DNA of 34,279 nucleotides from Treponema sp. (GTDB taxonomy: Bacteria; Spirochaetota; Spirochaetia; Treponematales; Treponemataceae). A program made the position numbers and the translations under genes. Below, piece by piece: positions 7,076 to 15,494 of the stretch. Position 1 is the first letter of the stretch. Each line of letters starts with the position of its first letter. The stretch lies in assembly GCA_018384055.1 (NCBI GenBank), contig JAHAZL010000021.1:1-34279 (forward strand). Reading direction: 5' to 3'. A model generated the notes under the pieces. It saw only the letters and a list, made by a program, of their open reading frames with translations, was not told the DNA's origin and did no database searches.

Positions 7076-10024
7076 TTATTTTTCAGAAGAAAGATTGTCA
7101 CGCTGTTTCTCGCGTTCCAGCATTTCGCCAACATATTTACCGGTATAGCTGCCTTTGATTTTTGCAACTTCTTCCGGAGTTCCTGTGGCAATGATTTTTC
7201 CACCGCCGGCCCCACCTTCAGGCCCTAGGTCGATGATATGGTCAGCCTGACAGATTACATCAAGATTATGTTCGATCATTACGACAGAATTTCCCTTTTC
7301 TACCAAAGCATGGATTATCTGCATGAGGTTCATTACATCAACAAAATGAAGTCCTGTTGTAGGTTCATCAAGGATGTACAGGGTTTTCCCAGTTGAAGGG
7401 CGTGCAAGTTCCGCGGCAAGCTTAACGCGCTGTGCTTCACCACCGGAAAGGGTCAGGGCATTCTGACCAAGAGTAATGTAACCAAGGCCAACATTCTTGA
7501 GGGTCTCAAGTTTTTTCTGAATGTGAGGAATTCCTGCAAAGAAATCTGCCGCATCTTCTACAGTCATTTCAAGGACATCGCTGATGGATTTCCCCTTGTA
7601 AAGGACTTCAAGAGTTTCCCTGTTGAATCTTTTTCCGTGGCAGACATCGCACTGAATGAAAACATCAGGAAGGAAATTCATTTCGATTGTGATTGTTCCA
7701 GCACCCTGACAGTTTTCACAGCGACCACCCTTAACATTGAAACTGAAGCGGCCAGGTTTGTAGCCCATTGCCTTAGCTTCTGGCATGCAGGAATAAAGCT
7801 CGCGGATTTTGTCAAAGACTCCTATGTAAGTAACTGGATTACTGCGTGGAGTTCTTCCGATTGGACTCTGATCTATATTTATAATCTTGTCTATGTTCTC
7901 TAGGCCCGTAATCTTTTTGAATTCACCTGCAGGAAGTTCACTCTTCATGATCTTATTGCTTGCCGCAGGAAAGAATACGTCATTGAGCAATGTGGATTTA
8001 CCGCTTCCAGAGACCCCTGTTATGCAGGTAAAAGTTCCAAGAGGAATGTCGCAGGTAATGTTCTTTAAATTGTGTTCCGTTACTCCCTGAATGGAAATGA
8101 AATTTCCGTTTCCTGTCCTGCGCTTTTTGGGAACAGGCATTCTTATGAGGCCGGCAAGATATTTTCCAGTAATGCTTTTTGGGTTTTTCATAACATTTTC
8201 AGGAGTATCGCTTGCCATGACAGTACCGCCGTGAACGCCAGCTCCAGGACCAATGTCCACAAGCCAGTCTGCAGTAAGCAAAGTCTGCTCGTCGTGCTCT
8301 ACGACAATAACAGTGTTTCCAAGGTCACGAAGATAAAGGAGAGAATCTATAAGGCGCTGGTTGTCCCTCTGATGCAGACCGATGGAAGGTTCATCAAGAA
8401 TGTACATGACACCGGTTAGGCCAGATCCTATCTGTGTTGAAAGACGGATGCGCTGGGCTTCTCCACCAGAAAGGGTTGCAGCACTTCTCTGCAATGTAAG
8501 GTAATCAAGACCGACATTTTTCAGGAAGGAAAGTCTGCTTGTAATTTCCTTGAGGACCTGGGACGCAATCTTTTTTTCTGTTTCAGTAAGCTTGAGCTTT
8601 TCAAAAAATTCAATTGTATCGCTTACGGAAAGTTCCGTAAGATCCCAGATGTTAACTCCACCAACTGTAACGCCAAGAGCTTCCTTACGAAGCCTTTTTC
8701 CACAGCAGCTCTTGCATTCCTTGTGTGACATGTATTTTTCAAGGTTTTCACGGGCACTGTCACCCCAGGCTTCTGCATAGCGGCGGCGAAGTTCAGAATA
8801 AATTCCGACCCAAGGCCTGTTGTAGGTGCTTGTGCCTTCTCCGCTCTGCTTTTTATATATCCATTTAAGGCTGCGTTCCCCTGTTCCATTCCAGAGAATG
8901 TCAGACTGCTTTTTATTCATCTCCTTAAGGGGTGCGTTCATGTCAAAATCCATATCTTTGAAAACTGCACCGAACATGCTTTCGTTCCAGGCACTGTCAG
9001 GATTGAAAGGAACAATACCGTTTTCGTTAAAGCTAAGGGAAGAATCTGGCATGATAAGGTCGCGGTCAAATTCCATTTTTTCACCAAGGCCCGTACAGTC
9101 AGGACAAGCACCGAAAGGATTGTTGAAGGAGAACAATCTTGGCTGAAGTTCAGGAACAGAAATACCGCAGTCAGGACAGGCATTCTTCTGGCTAAAGAAA
9201 ACTTCCTCTTCTATGTAGTCTGCGTTGCGGTCATACTGAGTTCCCTTAAGGTCCAAGGTCTTGCAAACTTCTTCGTAAGCTTCATCTCCTTTGTTTACAC
9301 GGCGAAGGGCAATTACGATTCCAGCCGAAGACTTTAGGGCTGTTTCAACAGAATCGGCAAGGCGTTTTCTAATGTCTTTTTTTAAGACAATACGGTCAAC
9401 AACGATTTCAATGGTATGTTTTTTCTGTTTGTCCAGCTTGATTGAATCTTCAAGTTCCACCATAAGGCCGTCGATTCTTGCACGGACAAATCCGCTTTTC
9501 TTTGCATCATCGATGATCTTCTGATGCTCACCTTTTTTTCCGCGGATTACCGGAGCAATCAAAGTGAGTTTTGTTCCTTCATTCCAGGAAAGGATTGTAT
9601 CGACAATCTGATCTACGGACTGTTCCTTGATTTCCCTTCCGCATTCAGGACAATGTGCCTTTCCGATGCGGGAAAAAAGAAGGCGGTAATAGTCATAGAT
9701 TTCAGTTACTGTACCAACGGTTGAACGTGGATTTTTATGAGTAGTTTTCTGTTCGATGGAAATTGCAGGACTAAGGCCAGTAATAAGGTCAACATCAGGC
9801 TTGTCCATGCGGCCAAGAAACTGGCGGGCATAGGAAGAAAGGCTTTCCATATAACGGCGCTGGCCTTCGGCAAAAAGAGTATCAAAAGCAAGGGAAGATT
9901 TTCCAGAACCAGAAAGGCCAGAAACTGCCACAAGCTTGTTGCGCGGAATTTCTACAGAAATATTCTTAAGGTTATGCTCGCGGGCACCCTGTATGCAAAT
10001 TTTATCACCGTCAAAAACATTCAT
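7076..10024 (-). CDS. uvrA: Excinuclease ABC subunit A
   Basis: A 982-residue damage-recognition ATPase of nucleotide excision repair; it dimerises and loads UvrB on lesions. Two ABC modules are visible: Walker A GLSGSGKS (residues 36-43) and GVSGSGKS, and two signatures LSGGEAQRIRLS and LSGGEAQRVKLA, each followed by a Walker B ILDEP. Zinc modules include CPDC pairs near GISVPELQPRLFSFNNPFGACPDC (the outer cysteines only are cited) and CENC...CDVC with a C-x2-C-x19-C-x2-C spacing. I chose ATG 10024 (MNVFDGDKICIQGAREHNLK), which aligns with the start of other UvrA proteins. The frame opens further at TTG 10060, but that codon is part of the -35 box. ATG 10024 lies exactly 7 nt after a perfect TATAAT and has no Shine-Dalgarno, so a leaderless mRNA is likely. 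lptD follows 14 nt after the stop. Confidence 0.97.
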   Translation of the reverse strand: MNVFDGDKICIQGAREHNLKNISVEIPRNKLVAVSGLSGSGKSSLAFDTLFAEGQRRYMESLSSYARQFLGRMDKPDVDLITGLSPAISIEQKTTHKNPRSTVGTVTEIYDYYRLLFSRIGKAHCPECGREIKEQSVDQIVDTILSWNEGTKLTLIAPVIRGKKGEHQKIIDDAKKSGFVRARIDGLMVELEDSIKLDKQKKHTIEIVVDRIVLKKDIRKRLADSVETALKSSAGIVIALRRVNKGDEAYEEVCKTLDLKGTQYDRNADYIEEEVFFSQKNACPDCGISVPELQPRLFSFNNPFGACPDCTGLGEKMEFDRDLIMPDSSLSFNENGIVPFNPDSAWNESMFGAVFKDMDFDMNAPLKEMNKKQSDILWNGTGERSLKWIYKKQSGEGTSTYNRPWVGIYSELRRRYAEAWGDSARENLEKYMSHKECKSCCGKRLRKEALGVTVGGVNIWDLTELSVSDTIEFFEKLKLTETEKKIASQVLKEITSRLSFLKNVGLDYLTLQRSAATLSGGEAQRIRLSTQIGSGLTGVMYILDEPSIGLHQRDNQRLIDSLLYLRDLGNTVIVVEHDEQTLLTADWLVDIGPGAGVHGGTVMASDTPENVMKNPKSITGKYLAGLIRMPVPKKRRTGNGNFISIQGVTEHNLKNITCDIPLGTFTCITGVSGSGKSTLLNDVFFPAASNKIMKSELPAGEFKKITGLENIDKIINIDQSPIGRTPRSNPVTYIGVFDKIRELYSCMPEAKAMGYKPGRFSFNVKGGRCENCQGAGTITIEMNFLPDVFIQCDVCHGKRFNRETLEVLYKGKSISDVLEMTVEDAADFFAGIPHIQKKLETLKNVGLGYITLGQNALTLSGGEAQRVKLAAELARPSTGKTLYILDEPTTGLHFVDVMNLMQIIHALVEKGNSVVMIEHNLDVICQADHIIDLGPEGGAGGGKIIATGTPEEVAKIKGSYTGKYVGEMLEREKQRDNLSSEK

Positions 10025-10031
10025 AACAATC

Positions 10032-10060
10032 ATTATATTGAAAGAAATAAATAAACTCAA
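10032..10060 (-). promoter_or_regulatory. uvrA promoter, leaderless geometry
   Basis: Minus strand TTGAGT (10060-10055), 17-bp spacer, TATAAT (10037-10032), then 7 nt to ATG 10024. The -10 is a perfect consensus and the -35 is 4/6. The predicted transcription start coincides with the start codon. Confidence 0.75.
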
Positions 10061-10109
10061 CGAGGATAAATTCGGTCTTAGTTCTTTTTTTTATAAACAC
10101 TTAAAACCC

Positions 10110-10164
10110 AAGGGGTCTGTCCCCTCTGTCATGCCACACTTTCAAAGGGGTCTGTCCCCTCTGT
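10110..10164. repeat. Two REP-like 20-bp repeats, each a small palindrome
   Basis: The 20-mer AAGGGGTCTGTCCCCTCTGT occurs at 10110-10129 and again at 10145-10164, a period of 35 bp. Each contains the hairpin AGGGG-TCTGT-CCCCT. From general knowledge, GGGGTCTGTCCCC-type palindromes are dispersed in many bacterial genomes and are often linked to REP-associated (RAYT) transposases; none is encoded here. The pair sits between the divergent uvrA and recO promoters. Confidence 0.8.
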
Positions 10165-10175
10165 TACGAGGCTAT

Positions 10176-10204
10176 TTGCAAAATCTTCAGTTTCGTTCTA
10201 AATT
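10176..10204 (+). promoter_or_regulatory. recO promoter, leaderless geometry
   Basis: TTGCAA (10176-10181), 17-bp spacer, TAAATT (10199-10204), then exactly 7 nt to ATG 10212. Both boxes match consensus at 4/6. No Shine-Dalgarno is present upstream of the ATG. Confidence 0.5.
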
Positions 10205-10211
10205 ATTATTC

Positions 10212-10991
10212 ATGGGTGACAGAAACAGGGAAACTCAGGGAATCATTTTTTCACTAAAAAAACAGGGGGAACAAAACCGTCTGGTTTCCATATTTACTCC
10301 TGACCAGGGAATAATTAACTGTATGTTATATGGTGGTCCCAAAAGCAAGCTTCGATCCCTGGTTCAGCCTTTTAACCGAGGCAGCCTGTACCTTTACACT
10401 GACAACATAAAACATTCTGTTAAAATCACTGATTTTGACGCAAAGAAAATCCACATGTCCCTGAGGGAAAACCTATACAAATCCTGGGCCGCTACCCTTG
10501 CATCAGAAATTGTCCTTAAAACTAAATGCGCAGGAGATCCACAGAATTCCTTCATTCTGCTTTCGGCCCTTCTTGATGGAATTGATGCCGTAAGCGAAGA
10601 AGAAGCAAGGCTCGGCATGCTAAGGTTTCTATGGAGATATCTTGGTCTTCTTGGAATACAGCCTGACGCAAGGGAATGTACTTCCTGCGGAACTTCCCTT
10701 TTGTCAAAGGAACACGACATCTACTACATTGAAAATCAAAATGGTTTTGTCTGCAGCGATTGCATTCCATACAGTGCAGAAAATCTCCGTAAGGCAGCAG
10801 AAAACTTCAAGCTGGACATTCATTCCATTACCTATCTTGCGGCCATCAACGAACTGACACCGGGAAAAGTAAGGGAGCTCATATTGCCTGCGGAATCAGC
10901 CTACAAACTAAAAAGATTGCTATATCACCTGATAGAAAAATCCTGCGGCACAAAACTTGAAACCCTTGAAAGCGGTGCGGGGATTTTGTAA
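10212..10991 (+). CDS. recO: DNA repair protein RecO
   Basis: A 259-residue RecO-like protein. RecO works with RecR (and RecF) to load RecA on SSB-coated single-stranded DNA. The N-terminus ETQGIIFSLKKQGEQNRLVS and the following IFTPDQGIINCMLYGGPKSK fit the RecO OB-fold. A zinc-binding cluster CTSCG (about residue 157) with FVCSDC (about residue 181) follows, then a helical C-terminus. I chose ATG 10212 because the family start aligns there; the frame is open far upstream across the repeats and into uvrA antisense, which is not real coding. There is no Shine-Dalgarno; the -10-like TAAATT lies 7 nt before the ATG. It diverges from uvrA and precedes recJ. Confidence 0.9.
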   Translation: MGDRNRETQGIIFSLKKQGEQNRLVSIFTPDQGIINCMLYGGPKSKLRSLVQPFNRGSLYLYTDNIKHSVKITDFDAKKIHMSLRENLYKSWAATLASEIVLKTKCAGDPQNSFILLSALLDGIDAVSEEEARLGMLRFLWRYLGLLGIQPDARECTSCGTSLLSKEHDIYYIENQNGFVCSDCIPYSAENLRKAAENFKLDIHSITYLAAINELTPGKVRELILPAESAYKLKRLLYHLIEKSCGTKLETLESGAGIL

Positions 10992-11014
10992 TTTCTTCAA
11001 TTATATACTATAAT
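10986..11014 (+). promoter_or_regulatory. recJ promoter overlapping the end of recO
   Basis: TTGTAA (10986-10991; it includes the recO stop codon), 17-bp spacer, perfect TATAAT (11009-11014). The predicted leader is about 75 nt and contains a hairpin, CAGATT-TACAT-AATCTG at 11029-11045, followed by ACTTTTAA. The hairpin might be a weak recO terminator or a leader structure. Confidence 0.6.
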
Positions 11015-11094
11015 AGGACTTATTCAGACAGATTTACATAATCTGACTTTTAACCCGTATAAATAAATTTCTATAAAAATATAAAGGTAAAAAT

Positions 11095-13257
11095 TTGAAC
11101 TGGAACAAAACAAATGTACTAAAATCAGATGTTGATTCAATTCGGCAGAAATACAACATCGATGCCATTACAGCAAGCATTTTAATCAGGCGAGGAATTA
11201 CAAAAGGCCGCGACATATTCTACTTTCTTGAAGATGACCTTCGCTATCAGCACAATCCATTTCTTTTTAACGGAATGGAAGATGCGGTAGACAGGATCCT
11301 TGCCGCAGCAGAAAAGGATGAGAACGGAAACAGGGAAAAGGTTTTGATTTTCGGAGACCGAGATGTAGACGGAGTTACTGCAACAACCGTTCTTTACGAA
11401 TGCCTGGTGTCATTGGGCATTGATGTCCAGTTTCGAGTGCCAAAGGGAGACGAAGCCTACGGTCTTTCAATTGAAGCCATCGATGAATTTGCAGATCAGT
11501 ATGGTTCCCTCATCATTACCGTTGACTGCGGGATTGCCAATGTTGATGAGGTTGCCTACGCTGCACAAAAAGGAATTGATGTAATCGTAACGGACCACCA
11601 CAATCCCCAGGGCGTTCTCCCTTCCCCAGCCATAATCCTTGATGCAAAAACAGAAGGTAGCGGATATCCATTCCAGGAAATTTCCGGATGCGCCCTCACC
11701 TACAAGCTTGCAACTGCCTTGCGCTTTACAAAAAGCAAATGGTACAAGACTGATGTTGCTTTGCTCAATGCACGCACAGAAGATGACTCCATAGTCATTG
11801 AATGCATCAAGGTGCACAACATGATTCCAATGGGACGGCTTACGGAAACTGTAATTCCAGGTGAAAAATCCATTTCAGATACAAAGCTTCCAAAGTATCT
11901 TCAGGGGCAACATATCTTCTGCTGGAACGCAAAGGAAACTTCCGTCCTTCTCAAGCAGGCTTTTGGCAACGGAGTAGATTTCAATGTTTACGGAATGCAG
12001 GATGAGATTTCAAAGTTTTTCCCTTCCCTAAAAGATTCAAGCCTTGAAAAAATAAAGAACCTTTCAAAGATTGCAAAATACGGTGACCATGAACCAACTG
12101 AAATAGGCGGATTCTACAACATCTATGTTACCTACGTTCAGCAAAGCCTGAAAAAAGAAAACCCTTCTTTTACAGAAACAGAAGAAAAGGAACTGCAGCT
12201 GGTAGCCCTTGCAGCCATAGCCGACATCATGCCCCTTTCTGACGAGAACAGGATTTTTGTCCGAAAGGGACTTGAATACATGAATGCTGGCAGAGTAAGA
12301 AAAGGCCTCGTTGAACTTTTATCCAAGATAAATCTTCTTGGTAAAAGAATTACATCAAAAGACATCGGATGGTCCATTGCTCCAAAACTAAATGCTGCAG
12401 GACGACTTGGCCACGCCGACATTGCAACAGACCTCTTTACTTCAGATGATCCAATCGAAAGGGAACAGGTTGCACAAAAAATCATTGAGCTTAACGAAGA
12501 AAGGAAAACCTTGACCAATGATGCTGAAAATGCAACTTTCGAGCAGGCTAAAAATTCAATAGAAAACTATAACAACAAACTGAGTGTTGTTTTTGACGAA
12601 AGGATTTTCAAGGGGGTTTCCGGCATTCTTGCATCCCGCTATGTTGAACAGTTTGGAATTCCATCCATCGTAATGTCTGCTGTTGATGATGTTGTCATAG
12701 GCTCAATGAGAAGCTGCAGAGGGTTTGATGTTTCAAATTTCCTTGAAAACATGAAGGACATTTTCATCAGCCACGGTGGCCACGACTTTGCCGCAGGATT
12801 TTCATTGGAAAGAAAGAACCTTGAACAATACCTCTCAATGGTAAAGGAAAATTCAAGGAACATAGAACTTCTTCCAGTAGAAGATGCAGGACAACCCATT
12901 GATGCTGAAATCTACCCTGAACACATGACACCAGAGCTCATCAATATTGTAGACAGATTTGAACCTTACGGAAATGAAAACGAAAACATTCTTTTCCTTG
13001 CAAGGAAAATTCCCATTTATTCTGCACAGCTGGTGGGAAAAACTGAAAGGGCACACCTAAAACTGGTACTTGACTGTGAAAACAAGGAAGGAAAACCAAC
13101 AAAATTTCCAGCCATATTCTGGGGTGCAGGAAACCTTCTTCACTCAGAAATTGAAGTCGGAGACAAAATAGACCTTCTTTTCAATGTAGAAAGGAATACA
13201 TTTAACGGAACAGAAACACTTCAACTGAACATAAAGGATTTGAGGAAAAGCGTATGA
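11095..13257 (+). CDS. recJ: RecJ single-strand DNA exonuclease with inserted domain
   Basis: A 720-residue DHH-family 5'-3' exonuclease; RecJ is usually about 570 residues. Motif I is FGDRDVDG (Asp88, Asp90, Asp92; usually DxDADG), motif II VDCG (Asp144), motif III DHH (167-169), motif IV IADIMPL (Asp377), and the DHHA1 domain has GGHDFAAGF. All metal-binding aspartates and histidines appear intact, so it should be active. Residues about 211-365 are extra: they interrupt the segment between GCALTYKLATAL and ALAAIADIMPL and look like a DnaQ-type exonuclease fold without its catalytic residues. The start is TTG 11095, with AAAGGT about 7 nt upstream. The stop overlaps the next gene by 4 nt (ATGA), so the two are translationally coupled. 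Confidence 0.92.
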   Translation: MNWNKTNVLKSDVDSIRQKYNIDAITASILIRRGITKGRDIFYFLEDDLRYQHNPFLFNGMEDAVDRILAAAEKDENGNREKVLIFGDRDVDGVTATTVLYECLVSLGIDVQFRVPKGDEAYGLSIEAIDEFADQYGSLIITVDCGIANVDEVAYAAQKGIDVIVTDHHNPQGVLPSPAIILDAKTEGSGYPFQEISGCALTYKLATALRFTKSKWYKTDVALLNARTEDDSIVIECIKVHNMIPMGRLTETVIPGEKSISDTKLPKYLQGQHIFCWNAKETSVLLKQAFGNGVDFNVYGMQDEISKFFPSLKDSSLEKIKNLSKIAKYGDHEPTEIGGFYNIYVTYVQQSLKKENPSFTETEEKELQLVALAAIADIMPLSDENRIFVRKGLEYMNAGRVRKGLVELLSKINLLGKRITSKDIGWSIAPKLNAAGRLGHADIATDLFTSDDPIEREQVAQKIIELNEERKTLTNDAENATFEQAKNSIENYNNKLSVVFDERIFKGVSGILASRYVEQFGIPSIVMSAVDDVVIGSMRSCRGFDVSNFLENMKDIFISHGGHDFAAGFSLERKNLEQYLSMVKENSRNIELLPVEDAGQPIDAEIYPEHMTPELINIVDRFEPYGNENENILFLARKIPIYSAQLVGKTERAHLKLVLDCENKEGKPTKFPAIFWGAGNLLHSEIEVGDKIDLLFNVERNTFNGTETLQLNIKDLRKSV

Positions 13258-14228
13258 AAAAAATCACATCTTTAATCGCAATTTCGTTTATCTTCTTAAC
13301 ATCTGCCTCCTTTGCAAGACAGGCAGCCTTCAACGGAGACAGCTATTCTATTTCACTTAATTACAATGAGGTTGCATCTCCAGGCGATGCTGTTTTTGTA
13401 AGAATGAATGTTTCAAGAACCAAGACTGCAAAGGCTGACCTATCAGGCACAGAAGCAAAACTTGAACTTATTGTAGACGGAAAGAGCGTACGGTCATCTA
13501 ATTTCTATGTTCTTGGCAAAGCAAAGAAGGAAGGGAAAACTATGCTAACGGGAATTCCACTTTCTTCCTGGTGGACAATGGACAACAAATGTTCCCTTAA
13601 GATTAGTTATAAAATCTCAAATGAAACAAAGGAATTCAGCCTGCCCTTCAGCCTGGACAATAAATCTTTCATTTCCGAGACAATAAAACTCAACGAAACA
13701 AACACGGCAATTAAAACTGACACTAGTACAAAGAGAATGAATCAGATTTCAAAACTCAACACTATACTTGAAACCATAAATCCACATAATGTCTATTCAA
13801 CAAAACCATTTGTTCCTCCCGTTGAATCAACAAGGAGAACTTCTTATTTTGCGGACAGAAGAGTCTTCCAGTATTCATCAGGAAATTCTTCAACAAGCCT
13901 CCATCTTGGAATTGACTATGGAGTTCCAACAGGAACAGAAGTTCGTGCTCCTGCAGAAGGAAAAGTCGTAATGGCAGAAGAAAGAATTTCTACTGGCTGG
14001 AGTGTTGTAATCGAACATCTGCCTGGCCTCTACTCCCTTTACTATCACATGAATGAACTTAAAGTAAAGAAAGGGGACTCTGTAAAAGCGGGAACTCTAC
14101 TTGGTCATTCTGGAGCTACTGGGCTTGCAACAGGTCCTCACCTTCATTGGGAAGTAAGGCTCAACCTTGAAGCCGTAAGTCCAGACTTTTTTACAACGAA
14201 TTTTGCCTTTGAACCGACAGAAAACTAG
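13254..14228 (+). CDS. Secreted M23 (LytM/lysostaphin-type) zinc endopeptidase
   Basis: A 324-residue exported protein. A signal peptide (ITSLIAISFIFLTSASFA, cleavage about residue 21) is followed by an N-terminal beta-rich region of unknown role (about 25-200). The C-terminal peptidase M23 domain (about 205-315) has zinc ligands His217 and Asp221 in HLGID and His298 in HLHWE, with catalytic His265/His296 present. So the enzyme looks competent to cleave peptidoglycan cross-links, unlike the inactive EnvC/NlpD type. It starts inside the recJ stop (ATGA), which suggests coupling to recJ, though no functional link is obvious. The lower-complexity linker around 145-200 is rich in Thr, Ser and Asn. 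The family is clear; the cellular role (growth, separation or flagellar insertion) is not. Confidence 0.9.
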   Translation: MKKITSLIAISFIFLTSASFARQAAFNGDSYSISLNYNEVASPGDAVFVRMNVSRTKTAKADLSGTEAKLELIVDGKSVRSSNFYVLGKAKKEGKTMLTGIPLSSWWTMDNKCSLKISYKISNETKEFSLPFSLDNKSFISETIKLNETNTAIKTDTSTKRMNQISKLNTILETINPHNVYSTKPFVPPVESTRRTSYFADRRVFQYSSGNSSTSLHLGIDYGVPTGTEVRAPAEGKVVMAEERISTGWSVVIEHLPGLYSLYYHMNELKVKKGDSVKAGTLLGHSGATGLATGPHLHWEVRLNLEAVSPDFFTTNFAFEPTEN

Positions 14229-14252
14229 ACTTCGTTTTTTTACAATAGGTTA

Positions 14253-14281
14253 TTCAACAAAAAACCTACTATTTGTATAAT
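14253..14281 (+). promoter_or_regulatory. livK promoter with overlapping inverted repeat
   Basis: A perfect TATAAT at 14276-14281; the -35 at 17-bp spacing is weak (TTCAAC, 14253-14258). An imperfect inverted repeat, AATAGGTT (14244-14251) and AACCTACTATT (14263-14273), surrounds the -35 and could be an operator; a weak -35 fits an activated promoter. The leader is about 25 nt, ending in AGGAG 6 nt before the livK ATG. Confidence 0.5.
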
Positions 14282-14312
14282 AGATTATCTTTTTTCTATA
14301 TAGGAGTTAATT

Positions 14313-15485
14313 ATGAAAAAGATTGTTATGGCACTTGCAGCCGCTGTTATGGCTTTTGCAGTTACTGGATGCGGTGGATCAAAGACTGCAACAGTAAAAA
14401 TCGGTATCTATGAACCAGCTTCAGGAGACAATGGAGCTGGTGGAAAGCAGGAAACTCTTGGAGCTATCTATGCTAACGAAAAGATTCCAACAGTAACAAT
14501 TGCCGGAAAGGAATACAAGGTTGAACTCGTACGCGTAGACAACGAATCTTCAAACGACAAGGCTGTTACAGCAGCCTCTGAACTTGTATCAAAGGGAGTT
14601 TCAATCGTTCTCGGTTCTTATGGTTCAGGTGTTTCTATTGCAGCAAGCGACACTTTCCTTGCAGCAGGAATTCCAGCCATCGGAATCACATGTACAAACC
14701 CACAGGTTACACTTGGCAACGACCACTACTTCCGCATCTGCTTCCTCGATCCATTCCAGGGAACAGTTCTTGCATCCCTTGCTCGCGACAAGTTCAATGC
14801 AAAGAAAGCTTATGTCCTTGCAAAGCTTGGCGACGACTACTCTGTAGGTCTTGCAAACTATTTCATTGAAGGATTCAAGAAACAGGGCGGCGAAGTTGTC
14901 TACGAAACATTTCCAGAAGGAACAAGCGACTTTGCAGCATACGTAACAAACGCAAAAAACATGGGTGCTGATGTATTCTGCTCTCCAGTTTCAACAGAAG
15001 CTGCTGCCCTCATCATCGAACAGGCAAACACACAGAAGCTCGGCATGCCAATCCTCGCCGGCGACACATGGGACTCTAACGTTATCCTCAACGCAGCAAA
15101 GGGAACAAATGTTGACATCAACGTAACAACATTCTTTGCAGAAGGTTCTACAGATGCAAAGGTTGCAGAATTCGTAAAGGACTTCCGCGCTTGGATCAAC
15201 TCAAACCCGTCTAACCTTACAGACAACGGCGGAAACGACATCGTTGCTGCAAACCCAGTTATGGCTTACGACGCATACAATGTTGCACTTGAAGCAATCA
15301 AGGCTGCAGGTTCAACAAAGGGAGAAGACATTATGAAGGCTCTTCCAGGAATCAGCTATAATGGTATCACAGGCCTTATTGAATTCGATGCAACTGGTGA
15401 TGCCAAGCGTGACGGTGCATACATCAAGCACGCAAACAACAATGATGCAACTTGGGAATTCGTTGCAATTCAGAAAATCAACTAA
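14313..15485 (+). CDS. livK: Branched-chain amino acid ABC transporter, substrate-binding lipoprotein
   Basis: A 390-residue periplasmic-binding protein of the LivJ/LivK (receptor-ligand-binding) type. The signal sequence ends in the lipobox AVTGC, so Cys20 would be lipidated and the protein tethered at the membrane. The start of the mature domain, KIGIYEPASGDNGAGGKQE, and the later segments LGSYGSGVSIAAS and SPVSTEAAALIIEQA match the two-lobed type I fold. It captures ligand for LivHM; Leu/Ile/Val is the default, but this family also serves amides, urea and aromatic compounds, so specificity is not proven. AGGAG lies 6 nt before the ATG. It is the first gene of livKHMGF and is separated from livH by hairpins that probably lower downstream expression. 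Confidence 0.92.
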   Translation: MKKIVMALAAAVMAFAVTGCGGSKTATVKIGIYEPASGDNGAGGKQETLGAIYANEKIPTVTIAGKEYKVELVRVDNESSNDKAVTAASELVSKGVSIVLGSYGSGVSIAASDTFLAAGIPAIGITCTNPQVTLGNDHYFRICFLDPFQGTVLASLARDKFNAKKAYVLAKLGDDYSVGLANYFIEGFKKQGGEVVYETFPEGTSDFAAYVTNAKNMGADVFCSPVSTEAAALIIEQANTQKLGMPILAGDTWDSNVILNAAKGTNVDINVTTFFAEGSTDAKVAEFVKDFRAWINSNPSNLTDNGGNDIVAANPVMAYDAYNVALEAIKAAGSTKGEDIMKALPGISYNGITGLIEFDATGDAKRDGAYIKHANNNDATWEFVAIQKIN

Positions 15486-15494
15486 TTTTATCAA

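Noticed and set aside
10110..10164. Possible CRISPR remnant
   Set aside because: Only two repeat units with a 15-bp spacer, each unit internally palindromic, and no cas genes. A REP-like doublet fits better.
9936..10211. An N-terminal extension of recO of 92 codons
   Set aside because: The region lies antisense to uvrA and over the REP-like repeats and promoters. The RecO family start aligns at ATG 10212.
11095..13257. RecJ being inactive because motif I reads DRDVDG instead of DYDADG
   Set aside because: The three aspartates are retained and all other DHH/DHHA1 motifs are intact, so loss of activity is not supported.
14244..14273. A riboswitch or terminator upstream of livK
   Set aside because: The inverted repeat lies upstream of and across the -35, before the predicted transcription start, so it would not be in the livK mRNA. 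An operator or chance repeat is more likely.
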